Shown here: one piece after another, positions 49,432 to 57,822 of the stretch
Position numbering within the stretch: position 1 is the first letter of the stretch
Layout: each line of letters opens with the position of its first letter
NCBI RefSeq assembly: GCF_001544275.1
Contig: NZ_BCQE01000015.1
Location: 1 to 64,000, forward strand
DNA from: Enterococcus gallinarum NBRC 100675
GTDB lineage: Bacteria; Bacillota; Bacilli; Lactobacillales; Enterococcaceae
DNA length: 64,000 nt
Direction of reading: 5' to 3'
Notes under the pieces: model-generated
Databases searched by the model: none
What the model was told of the DNA's origin: nothing
The model's input: the letters and a program-made list of their open reading frames with translations, nothing else
Made by a program: the position numbers and the translations under genes

Positions 49432-49784
49432 TTTTTTCCTTCTTTCAATTCTCTTATTTCCTTTTTTAGAAAAGATAGTTGCTGTGTCAATGTTTTAACC
49501 TGCCTTTGAGTCTTTATCAAAGTTATACTAGTTGTTAACGTGATAAATAAAAGAAATGCAGTTAGACTGTATAGTGCTAGTGAAGTTAGTGTGGTTATCC
49601 CAAAAAAGTGAGCAATTTTTGTTCCTATTTTTGGAAAAAATGCAGCGAGCAGCATCACTATCCCCAAAAAAAGCCACTTATTCATTTGACGTACTTCTGC
49701 GTGATCTTTCCTAATTAAGTAAATGGTCAATACAAAAAATCCAATAGATAAGAGGATAGCAATAATTTGCAGTTGAAATGGCAT
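49428..49784 (-). CDS. DUF2304-family small membrane protein
   Basis: 118 residues. Three hydrophobic segments (LQIIAILLSIGFFVLTIYLI, WLFLGIVMLLAAFF, LYSLTAFLLFITLTTSITLI) are followed by a coiled-coil tail (QRQVKTLTQQLSFLKKEIREL). DUF2304 proteins are usually encoded beside a DPM1-like GT2, as here (1 base away), and may form a complex with it. Molecular role unknown. Confidence 0.88.
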   Translation of the reverse strand: MPFQLQIIAILLSIGFFVLTIYLIRKDHAEVRQMNKWLFLGIVMLLAAFFPKIGTKIAHFFGITTLTSLALYSLTAFLLFITLTTSITLIKTQRQVKTLTQQLSFLKKEIRELKEGKK

Positions 49785-49785
49785 C

Positions 49786-50520
49786 TTACGACTCCTCCTT
49801 TTTTATGAGCGATGCAATCAAAATAGACAGAGACACATTGACCATATAAGCAACAGAGTCAAATAAATTAATACTAGATTGTCCAGTTGCTCGTTCAAAC
49901 ATTCTTACCCCAACCTCTTTGACACGTATGTTTTTTGCAAGTAAATGCATGTAACTTTCTGGTTCTGGATACTGACTTGGATATCTTTGGGCAAACTGCT
50001 TAATCACCTTCTGGTTACCAGCACGAAACCCGCTGGTGACATCTTTAATTCTTATTTTTGTTAACATAAAAATAAGACTGGACAATATTTTGATACCTAG
50101 CTGCCTTGCGCCAGTAGATTTAAATGTCGATTCGCTATCCTCTACAAATCTTGAACCTACAGCAAAATCTGCTCTGTCTTGAATAATTGGTTCAATTAAC
50201 AAAGGAATGCTTTCGACATCATGTTGTCCGTCTCCATCATATTGAATTGCAATATCATAATTTTTTTCAAGAGCATAAAGGTATCCCGTCTGAACAGCTC
50301 CGCCGATGCCAAGATTATTAACTAACTCCACATGATGGATGTCGTTTTCTAAAAGCACGATTTCCTCGTTGTCTGTGGAGCCATCGTTAATTACGATATA
50401 ATCTAGCTGATAAGGTGACTTTTTCTTATACTCTTCAACTTTAGTAACTACTTCTAGGATCCCTTCTTCTTCATTGTATGCTGGAATAATCAATAATATT
50501 CTCGGACTCACGCTATACAC
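49786..50520 (-). CDS. Polyprenyl-phosphate glycosyltransferase, GT2 (DPM1-like)
   Basis: 244 residues. ILLIIPAYNEEEGILEVV, YIVINDGSTDNE, NNLGIGGAVQTGYLYA and the DxD-type IQYDGDGQHDVESI are typical of dolichol/undecaprenyl-phosphate sugar transferases. A C-terminal hydrophobic stretch (VAYMVNVSLSILIASLI) may anchor it. GTG at 50520 or GTG at 50511 (AAGG 9 bases upstream) could be the start. It forms a pair with the DUF2304 gene. Confidence 0.88.
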   Translation of the reverse strand: MYSVSPRILLIIPAYNEEEGILEVVTKVEEYKKKSPYQLDYIVINDGSTDNEEIVLLENDIHHVELVNNLGIGGAVQTGYLYALEKNYDIAIQYDGDGQHDVESIPLLIEPIIQDRADFAVGSRFVEDSESTFKSTGARQLGIKILSSLIFMLTKIRIKDVTSGFRAGNQKVIKQFAQRYPSQYPEPESYMHLLAKNIRVKEVGVRMFERATGQSSINLFDSVAYMVNVSLSILIASLIKKEES

Positions 50521-50531
50521 CCTTACTTTTC

Positions 50532-51320
50532 CTATAATTGATTGCTTTTTTGGTTATGGACATAGAATTTCATTAAGATCTTAGCGATACCTTTACCCCA
50601 ATAACGCTGATACATTTCAAACTCTTCAAGCTCTCTTGTCTTGTCAACAGTGGTTGCTGTTGTTTCTGAATCCTCGTGAATTCTATGATGCATCTCTTTA
50701 AGTGGAATAAAACAAATTTTCCCTTGAAGCTTCATGATTCTTTCCCATGCATCCCAGTCAACGGCCATTCGCATATTTTCATTAAATTTGAAGTTTTTTA
50801 ACAAATCTAAATTATAGGAAACAGCAGGACAGCAAATAAAGTTTCCAAATGCATAAATTCTTCTTTGATACCACTTGATTGGTATTAAGTCCATCATTTT
50901 TAGCCCAAAAGTTTTTATTTTAAGATTAATTGATCGATTCCTAATCTCACCATTTCCATCAATTTCTTCATAATCGGTAAAAACAATGGTGGCTGTTTTA
51001 TTTAATTCAAACGTTTTAAGAATTTCTTCCCCATAATTTTTTAAATAAATATCGTCTTGGTGAACGATCGTAGCGTACTTTGTCTGAACAAAACTTAAAG
51101 CATTATTCCAATCCCTCCCAATACTTCCACCTTTTTTGGTGTACATCGGAATAGAATATTTTTCCGCAAGATTTTGAATATAACTATTGGGCGTGCTTGT
51201 GTAAAGACCAATTCGAGAAATTTGCTTCTTCACACTACTTTGATTCATACAAGACTGAATACATTCTTCCAAAAAAGGGGACTCCTTGTATGCGCAAATA
51301 ATAAATGTATGTGTATGCAT
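50532..51320 (-). CDS. Glycosyltransferase family 2-like protein
   Basis: 262 residues. TFIICAYKESPFLEECIQSC, GSIGRDWNNAL and the DDI-type acidic site IVHQDDIYL fit the GT2 family. A GNFICCPAVSYN segment and CFIPLKEMHHRIH follow. GGAAG precedes the ATG. It is the first minus-strand gene left of the divergent GacH-like gene; the 235-bp gap between them (51321-51555) must hold both promoters. Confidence 0.87.
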   Translation of the reverse strand: MHTHTFIICAYKESPFLEECIQSCMNQSSVKKQISRIGLYTSTPNSYIQNLAEKYSIPMYTKKGGSIGRDWNNALSFVQTKYATIVHQDDIYLKNYGEEILKTFELNKTATIVFTDYEEIDGNGEIRNRSINLKIKTFGLKMMDLIPIKWYQRRIYAFGNFICCPAVSYNLDLLKNFKFNENMRMAVDWDAWERIMKLQGKICFIPLKEMHHRIHEDSETTATTVDKTRELEEFEMYQRYWGKGIAKILMKFYVHNQKSNQL

Positions 51321-51555
51321 TTTTTCTTCCTTTAAACCACTTGAATTTTAAATATACTATAACCAATCTTAAAAAATTATACTCGACATTCTGACAATTC
51401 TCAACTGATAATCCAGAAACTTCTAATTTCCTTTCACAACTTTAAAAATCTAATATTTATTTTCCTCAAAAAAAGCGAAATGCTTGAAGTTTTTTTACGT
51501 TATATGTTAACTTGTTGTATAATTTATCTAATACTATTTTTGATGGAGGAATATT

Positions 51556-53371
51556 ATGTATGTTTCTTTGATATTATTTTCAGTCCTTATATTAACATAT
51601 AGGGATGAGTTCTTTATTCTAAGATTAACACGTTCATTGGTACTGACAGCTTTCCAGATTTCATTAACAGCTTTTATCTCTAGATCACTTGGTTTAACCA
51701 AGTTGCGCGCAAACTTGTTGTCATTATCGTTGGAAGATTATTCATTGAAAGTTTACGGTGTGAGTCTTGCAATAGCAGTTGGATTATACTTGCTATATTT
51801 CTTTTTTCATAAGACCACTCATTACACATATAAATCAGTTCAGTCATTTATCTTGATTACGGCTATTTTTTCTTTTATGGGGTTATTGACCTTTAGTGGA
51901 ATTCTTGTTTATCAAAGTGCTTTATGGACAAAAAATTTTTTTGGTAATGTAGGAATTGATGAAATACTATATACATTGTCGCAGCCTTTGACTGGAACTG
52001 ATGCTGGACAAATTTATACTTTTATTCTTGGTCCTCTACTTAATGCCGTTGTACTTTCGTTTTTAATCGTTTTTTTGTATCGTATCTTCTTTCTTTTTGT
52101 TTGGTCCAACAAAGATACAAGCTTTTATACCCTCTCCTCAAAGAAAAATATCTGCTTAACTATCGTTAGCCTCATAATAATGAGTACAGGTATACTAGCT
52201 GGGGTATCTACGATAGGTTATAGCGAATTAAAAGCATATTTTTTTGAAAAATCAACTCTTTATGAGGATTATTTTACTGATCCACATGATGTGAAAATTA
52301 CCTTTCCTTCACAAAAAAGAAATCTTATATATATATATGTTGAATCACTTGAATCAACTTATCTTTCAAAAGAGTTGGGTGGGATACAAGAGGAAAATTT
52401 ATTACCTCATCTATCAGAACTAGCACAAACTGAAAATGGTATCAACTTTTCACATCAAAATAACCTAGGGGGCGCTATTCAAGTTCCTGGTGTTGGCTTT
52501 ACAGTTGGTGGGATGGTTGCTCAGAGTGCTGGAGTTCCTCTAAAAGTAACTGGCGGTTACAACGAGAATGAATATGGGAATACTACCAGTTTTATGCCCG
52601 GATTGACTTCTATAGGAACAATCTTGGCCGAACAAGGCTATAATCAAGCAATTTTAATGGGATCTGACGCTAGCTTTGGGGGGGCGAGATAAATTTTATT
52701 CACAACACGGTAACTATGAGATTAGAGATTACAATTATGCAGTAGAAAAAGAATGGATTCCAGATGATTACAAAGTATGGTGGGGGTTTGAGGATGAAAA
52801 ACTTTTTGAATTTACCAAAGAAACCATTAATGAGATGGCTTCTTCTGAGCAACCATTTAATGTCACACTTTTAACTGCTGATACGCACTTTCCTGATGGA
52901 CTTATGACCGCTGACACTCCAGTTCTATTTGATAAACAATATAGTAACGTCATTCATTACTCTGATGAATTAATAAGTCGTTTTATCGAATGGGTTCAAC
53001 AACAACCATTCTATGACAATACGACTATCGTCATAACAGGTGATCACTTAAGTATGGACCCTAATTTTTTTGCTTCTGTCAATGAGAGCTATGAACGGAC
53101 AGTATTTAATCTATTTCTTAATGCCCCAATCTCTACCGAAAACAGGCAAAAAAGAGCTTTTTCTACATTGGATTTTTTCCCAACAACACTCGCTTCTTTA
53201 GGTGTGACAATAGAAGGTGATAGATTGGGACTAGGAACAAATCTTTTTTCTGATAAAAAGACATTAATGGAGCAACTAGGTATCGATACCTTTAAAAACG
53301 AGCTGAGTAAAAATTCTTCCTATTACAATCAAAAAATCATGCAAGGTTCAGATCTTGAAATTAAGAACTAA
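51556..53371 (+). pseudogene. LTA synthase/GacH-like phosphoglycerol transferase, frameshifted in a G7 run
   Basis: Family members transfer glycerol phosphate from phosphatidylglycerol to teichoic acids or rhamnopolysaccharides (as GacH/SccH do). The first part (51556-52692, 378 residues) has five or six membrane helices. It also has the metal-site glutamate in IYIYVESLEST and the catalytic threonine region PGVGFTVGGMVAQSAG. It ends in SFGGAR-stop. The second part (52676-53371) continues with GRDKFYSQHGNYEI, TADTHFP and the metal ligands in ITGDHLSMDPNF. With six G instead of seven, the frame reads SFGGRDKFYSQ without interruption (about 604 residues). GGAGG precedes the ATG. No domain is lost, so a sequencing error or reversible slippage is as likely as decay. 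Confidence 0.88.
52678..52684 (+). repeat. Run of seven G at the frameshift point
   Basis: GGGGGGG following AGCTTT. One base fewer restores the LtaS-like frame. Runs of this kind are slippage-prone and are used for phase variation in some bacteria. Confidence 0.85.
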
Positions 53372-53685
53372 TTTAAAATTTTTAGGAAGTATACTTTGAG
53401 ATTAATTTATAAAAGAACTTAACTGTAATTTTTTAATCATCAATTCTGATTTGAATTTATTATATCCAATAGTTCATATTTGCTAGAAATAAAATCTACC
53501 TAATAAAAGAATTTATTTCTAGCAATCTCTTTTTTATCATTAAAATCCATTTTATTGAGTGCGGTGATAATTCAATAGCTGAGGCCTTATTTTAAAAAGT
53601 AGAAAACGGTTTATTTATCTGAAATTAATTTTCGTTTACTCCACAATGTATGTTATTATTAAAAAAAATAGTAGGAGTGATTTAA
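53372..53685. other. Intergenic region between the GacH-like gene and the ChW glucosaminidase
   Basis: 314 AT-rich bases. It contains the terminator at 53480-53525 and, nearer the right end, the promoter region of the ChW gene. No protein-coding gene or RNA is supported. Confidence 0.55.
53480..53525 (+). terminator. Terminator of the GacH-like gene
   Basis: Perfect TTGCTAGAAATAAA/TTTATTTCTAGCAA stem with an 18-nt loop, followed by a T-rich tract on the plus strand, about 110 bases past the stop. Confidence 0.85.
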
Positions 53686-55434
53686 CTGAAAAGAAAACAT
53701 TTTTATCTACCTCTTCTCTCCATCCTTTTTATTAATTTGAATTTACCTTATCTCATATTTGCCGAAAGTGAGAGTAGTTTTGTCGAACAACAAAGTGCTA
53801 CTTCTGAAGACAGCCTCAGCCCACCACTTAATAATTCTGATTTAGAAACTATAAGTAGTGAATCGATCGAACAAGGATCAGAGAATGGAATCAACAAGTC
53901 AACTGATTTTGAAGTTCAAGATTCAACTCATGGAACAACAGAAACACGGAATACACACATAATGGGGGAGAGCAGTCTTGACGGTACAGAGAAGGAAGAC
54001 TTAGCAACTACACTTCCACTAATAAAATTATCAAGTCATATTCAAAGCTATGGCTGGCAAGAAACCTCTGCTAGTAGTGTTGTATCTGCTGGTACAATAG
54101 GAGAAGGCAAACGATTGGAAGCTCTTTCATTGTCTGTTACAGGAGGTAAAATCGAGTATTCTGCGCATGTTCAAAGTTATGGCTGGCAAGAATATGTATC
54201 TGACGGAGAAGTGGCAGGTTCTTTTGGACAAGGAAAACGATTGGAAGCAATCAAAATAAGGCTATCCGAAGAGCTCGAAAAAAAATACGATATTTATTAT
54301 CGTGTACATGTTCAAACATTAGGATGGTTAGATTGGGCATCCAATGGTGAGCCTGCCGGAACTGCTTCTATAGCTAAAAGAATTGAATCTCTTCAAGTCT
54401 CTATTGTTGCTAAAAACAATCCTGCACCTGGTAAAATAGACAATCCTTTTTATGCAAGCTTACCAAAATTAAGCCTTTTCACTCATATTCAATCACAAGG
54501 TAATAAATCAACATCAGGTATCTTAAATGTTTCTGGAGGAACAACAGGTATTGCAAAACGTATGGAAGGTATTTCACTAGCTGTTTTTGATCCTTTATTA
54601 AGTGGTGGTATAGAATATCGAGTGCATGTTCAATCTTATGGATGGCAACCTTATCACTCAAATGGTGGCTTTGCAGGTACTTCAGGTGAATCAAAGCGTT
54701 TAGAAGCGATCCAAATTCGTCTGACAGGAGAACTTGCAACTTCCTATGATATCTATTACCGAACGCATATTCAAAAGAAAGGCTGGACTGAATGGACCCA
54801 AAATGATGAGCCCAGTGGAAGTCTGGGACTAGCTTATCGAATGGAAGCTATTCAAATCGTGATACAAGCGAAAAACCTCCCTGCTCTATCTAGCAACAAT
54901 GGAAATATCGCCTTTTACGGGAAAGTAAAAGCCGATTCTTCTTTAGGAACTACCCCAAAACAAGCAGATTTTATTAACGAACATATCTCGACAGCCAGAG
55001 AGCTTGGTCAAAAATATAAATTATACCCCTCTGTTTTGCTTGCCCAAGCTTGTTTAGAATCTTCTTACGGGACCAGTGCTCTAGCAAAAAATGCTCAAAA
55101 TTATTTTGGCTTAAAATATCGTAATAATGAAGATGCAATTGGGATATATCCATCTGAAACACAAGAATGGGATGAAGAAAATGGCATCTATTATAACGTT
55201 ATTGCAGATTTTTCAAAATATAAGGACTTTCAAAATTCTGCTCAAGGATATTCGAAACGTATTCGAAATGGTGTTAGTTGGGACTCGTTGCGCTATCAAG
55301 GTGTTTGGCGTGAAAATACATCATCTTTTAAAGATGCCACTAAAGCTCTAACCAATACTTATGCAACAGATCCTAATTATGGCACCAAATTGAATACTTT
55401 GATTTCCAATTGGAGATTATACGATTTTGATTAA
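53686..55434 (+). CDS. Secreted ChW-repeat glucosaminidase (GH73-like), apparent CTG start
   Basis: Predicted secreted N-acetylglucosaminidase that cuts peptidoglycan. About 582 residues. In frame upstream of the first TTG (53737) the DNA encodes a clear signal peptide (KRKHFYLPLLSILFINLN, then LPYLIFA). Its only start-like codon is CTG at 53686, preceded directly by an in-frame TAA and 8 bases earlier by AGGAG. A Ser/Glu/Asn-rich linker follows. Six ChW repeats come next (HIQSYGWQE, AHVQSYGWQEY, RVHVQTLGWLDW, degenerate THIQSQGNKS, RVHVQSYGWQPY, RTHIQKKGWTEW). The C-terminal GH73 domain has YPSVLLAQACLESSYGTS (catalytic Glu) and AQNYFGLKYR. Convergent with the GT4 gene beyond the palindrome. 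Confidence 0.88.
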   Translation: MKRKHFYLPLLSILFINLNLPYLIFAESESSFVEQQSATSEDSLSPPLNNSDLETISSESIEQGSENGINKSTDFEVQDSTHGTTETRNTHIMGESSLDGTEKEDLATTLPLIKLSSHIQSYGWQETSASSVVSAGTIGEGKRLEALSLSVTGGKIEYSAHVQSYGWQEYVSDGEVAGSFGQGKRLEAIKIRLSEELEKKYDIYYRVHVQTLGWLDWASNGEPAGTASIAKRIESLQVSIVAKNNPAPGKIDNPFYASLPKLSLFTHIQSQGNKSTSGILNVSGGTTGIAKRMEGISLAVFDPLLSGGIEYRVHVQSYGWQPYHSNGGFAGTSGESKRLEAIQIRLTGELATSYDIYYRTHIQKKGWTEWTQNDEPSGSLGLAYRMEAIQIVIQAKNLPALSSNNGNIAFYGKVKADSSLGTTPKQADFINEHISTARELGQKYKLYPSVLLAQACLESSYGTSALAKNAQNYFGLKYRNNEDAIGIYPSETQEWDEENGIYYNVIADFSKYKDFQNSAQGYSKRIRNGVSWDSLRYQGVWRENTSSFKDATKALTNTYATDPNYGTKLNTLISNWRLYDFD

Positions 55435-55688
55435 TTATTAATGTTTTTCCCGCAATAAATCTTTATATAGTTGATTCACTATCGAGTCTGTTCTATTGGG
55501 ACTGGGACATAAGTCATCATCCAACAAGTTAAACCGAATAATATACTATTGCTAGGATAGATTCCTCTGACTTTTGCGACGAGGAGCCACTGCACCGCAG
55601 GAGCAATAATATATTATTCGGATAGTGTTACTTGTAGGAGACTTATGGCACAGCCCCTTAGTTAAAATGGTGACTTAAGTAAACGCTA
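55435..55688. other. Intergenic region with palindromic repeat
   Basis: Beyond the ChW glucosaminidase stop, this stretch holds the 160-bp palindromic element (55498-55657). No gene is supported. The next 62 bases are the perfect palindrome. Confidence 0.6.
55498..55657. repeat. 160-bp imperfect palindromic element (MITE-like)
   Basis: Outer ends GGGACTGGGACATAAGTC and GACTTATGGCACAGCCCC are inverted (15 of 18). Inner CCGAATAATATACTATTGCT (55534-55553) and AGCAATAATATATTATTCGG (55602-55621) are inverted (19 of 20). The whole element can fold into one long stem with a central loop around the GAGGAGC segment. It has no coding capacity. Miniature palindromic repeats of this size and style are known in enterococci; identity to a named family was not checked. 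Confidence 0.8.
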
Positions 55689-55750
55689 ATATAAAAATAG
55701 CCTTTCTCAGAAATCTTCTAGAAGATTTCTGAGAAAGGCTATTTTTATAT
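55689..55750. terminator. 62-bp perfect palindrome, probable bidirectional terminator
   Basis: Thirty-one-base arms without mismatch, centred on TCTAGA (TATAAAAATAGCCTTTCTC through GAGAAAGGCTATTTTTATA), with no loop beyond the central bases. The A and T runs at the two ends are right for termination in both directions. It lies between the plus-strand ChW gene and a minus-strand short ORF. Confidence 0.85.
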
Positions 55751-55763
55751 GCAAGAAAGCTGT

Positions 55764-56015
55764 TTAATTTTCCACAACGCCAATTTCATCAAATTTGAGC
55801 CCAACCATGGACTTTGCTTTTTTTGCTCTAGAATATGAGAATAAGCCATGCCGAAACAAATACTCAGCCAATCGAAAATAAATTCTACAACAAATTTTTT
55901 CAATCATATTTTTTCTGTTAGGAATAATCATTCTTCCATCAGCAAAAATTTTTTTGTGATCCAGAACGTGCAATGACAACCAGATTGAATTCCTTATCCG
56001 ATTCAATTTGTTCAT
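55764..56015 (-). CDS. Short ORF of unknown function, possibly a gene remnant
   Basis: 83 residues, basic, with no recognised domain (WLSLHVLDHKKIFADGRM, RIYFRLAEYLFRHGLFSYSR). The SD is weak, and the 5' side (56016-56440) has no continuation in any frame. It may be the preserved 3' end of a longer polysaccharide gene, since it ends just before a strong terminator. It is reported as doubtful. Confidence 0.35.
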   Translation of the reverse strand: MNKLNRIRNSIWLSLHVLDHKKIFADGRMIIPNRKNMIEKICCRIYFRLAEYLFRHGLFSYSRAKKAKSMVGLKFDEIGVVEN

Positions 56016-56449
56016 AAAAAGAGCAAGACTTTAGTATTTAATGGATTTTGATATCATTCACGCTTTAACACATATTGCGTACAGGTTTCAGCCACCAACT
56101 ACAAGTCATGAAATCTTTCTTCTTTCATTCGTATGAATGTCCTACCTTTGAGAAACTGTTGCGATTACCGCGATGCGTGAGACGAGGATGATGATTCGTC
56201 AGTTTTTTCTAAACGTTTTGGAAATTCATATTCTTGTGGTATCACCTTGCAGGATAGTTTTGCAGAATTAGTAAAGCCTTTTTGTCGCTTTCATTTTCCG
56301 ATACTCCTAAGTGCAGCTAGTTGCGTCAAAACTTCAGCTAATCAATCTAGAATAAGATTAGTTAGAATCTTGTGAAATATGTTTCAATGCCAATGCTTCT
56401 AGCAAGATCAAATCCTTTCCTACTCATTTTGATTAATAAGAACACAAAA
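56016..56449. other. Non-coding or decayed region inside the polysaccharide cluster
   Basis: About 430 bases with no supported reading frame. It reads like fragments (patches of less AT-rich sequence such as GATTACCGCGATGCGTGAG within AT-rich DNA), compatible with decayed genes left by cluster rearrangement. Confidence 0.5.
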
Positions 56450-56486
56450 AAACTGAAACAGAAATTCTTTCATTCTGTTTCAGTTT
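56450..56486 (-). terminator. Terminator of the minus-strand GT4 gene
   Basis: AAACTGAAACAGAA/TTCTGTTTCAGTTT stem with a short loop, followed on the minus strand by seven T. It lies about 80 bases past the GT4 stop and ends the transcript that runs left from the ABC exporter. Confidence 0.88.
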
Positions 56487-56564
56487 AAATCATATTTCAC
56501 CTATAGTTTTAAGGTTTACTCTAGACAAATCTCTTATCTTCAATAAAGTTTACTAATCATACGT

Positions 56565-57809
56565 CTAGTGCTTCTTTATTTTATACTTGACTCTTTGTAA
56601 AAAATTTCGTATACGAAACTCAAGCTGAGCTAATTTACTTTTTCTTTCATTTAATGTTAGTAGATTTTTCAAATGCCGAATAGATTTCAAAGAAGTCGAA
56701 ACTGTGTATATTGATTCAATCAATTCTTGATAAACAAAAGAAATCTGGTATCTTTCTTGGGCCTCTACTGAGAAATTGACTGTCTCGCTTTTATACAAAT
56801 CATAGTTTTCAAGTCTTTCTTCAATAAGCTGAGACAATCTTTCAATGTCTCCTAGTGGATAGACACATCCATGGTCAAAAAAATCAAATGCAGATAAGTG
56901 CCCTGGATTATCTGATAAAACAACTGGAACACCGTTTAATAGCGCTTCTACATAAACTAAACCGAATGTCTCCATTGAGGATGAGAATACACAAAGATCT
57001 TTATCTGTCACATACTCCCACGGATCTGCTACGTTACCCATAAAAGTAATATTATTTAAATGATATTTTTTTATATAATCAAGACATATTTTCTTGTATG
57101 GTTCATCCCAAGCTCCAATAAATACTAATTCTATATCTTGTTTATCCAATCTCCTATATGCTTTGATCAACTCTAATTGATTTTTTCTTTCATTAATCCG
57201 CCCTACTGAAACAATTCTATGCTTTGTGGCTTCCTTTAATTTTACAGTTTTTAGCTCCGTGTAGGGTGCAAAGGATTTTACTTCCTTTTTAAAAAGTTCC
57301 GACAAACGATCTTTTAATTTTCCTCTTACTGCATAAATTTCATCTGCATAATCATTAATAAAATCCATCTTACTTTTATAATATCTAAACTCATCTTCTG
57401 GAAACTCATGAATTAACCATATATGAGGAATTTCCTCGATTGCAGCTGCGATAGCTCCTTGGAACATATTTACAGTATTTGTAACAACAAGATCTATATC
57501 AAACTCATTTATTTTTTCTGAAATAAATGAAATATTGCTTCTAAAAGAAGTTGCTCGTTGTTCATCAGTACCAAATAACATGCCCGGAGCATCCTCCCAC
57601 CACCATCGCTGATTTGGTACTAAAAAACAGTTAATTCCGTTTTCTTTACATAATTTTGAATAATCATTTTCAGAGACAACACCAGAAACTGGCGCGATAT
57701 TCACAACTTGATTTCCTTGGTCTGACAAGTATTTCATTAAGTTAAATATTGAGATCTCTGCCCCATTGTCCATCGTGCCTGTTGGTGAAATGAACATAAC
57801 ATTTTTCAT
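56565..57809 (-). CDS. Glycosyltransferase family 4
   Basis: 414 residues, GT-B fold. N-terminal FISPTGTMDNGAEISIFNL. C-terminal GT4 signatures: IVSVGRINERKNQLELIKAY, ITFMGNVADPWEYV and the EX7E-type SSSMETFGLVYVEALLNGVPVVLSD. A basic helical tail of about 50 residues ends the chain. Start at MKNVMFISP, 8 bases after AAAGGAGA; the longer frame overlaps the upstream gene. It is the last gene of the leftward operon from the exporter. Confidence 0.92.
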   Translation of the reverse strand: MKNVMFISPTGTMDNGAEISIFNLMKYLSDQGNQVVNIAPVSGVVSENDYSKLCKENGINCFLVPNQRWWWEDAPGMLFGTDEQRATSFRSNISFISEKINEFDIDLVVTNTVNMFQGAIAAAIEEIPHIWLIHEFPEDEFRYYKSKMDFINDYADEIYAVRGKLKDRLSELFKKEVKSFAPYTELKTVKLKEATKHRIVSVGRINERKNQLELIKAYRRLDKQDIELVFIGAWDEPYKKICLDYIKKYHLNNITFMGNVADPWEYVTDKDLCVFSSSMETFGLVYVEALLNGVPVVLSDNPGHLSAFDFFDHGCVYPLGDIERLSQLIEERLENYDLYKSETVNFSVEAQERYQISFVYQELIESIYTVSTSLKSIRHLKNLLTLNERKSKLAQLEFRIRNFLQRVKYKIKKH

Positions 57810-57822
57810 TAATTTCTCCTTT

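Noticed and set aside
52676-53371. The right half of the LtaS-like gene as an independent soluble hydrolase gene
   Set aside because: No ribosome binding site or signal peptide; its first residues continue the upstream frame exactly once one G is removed.
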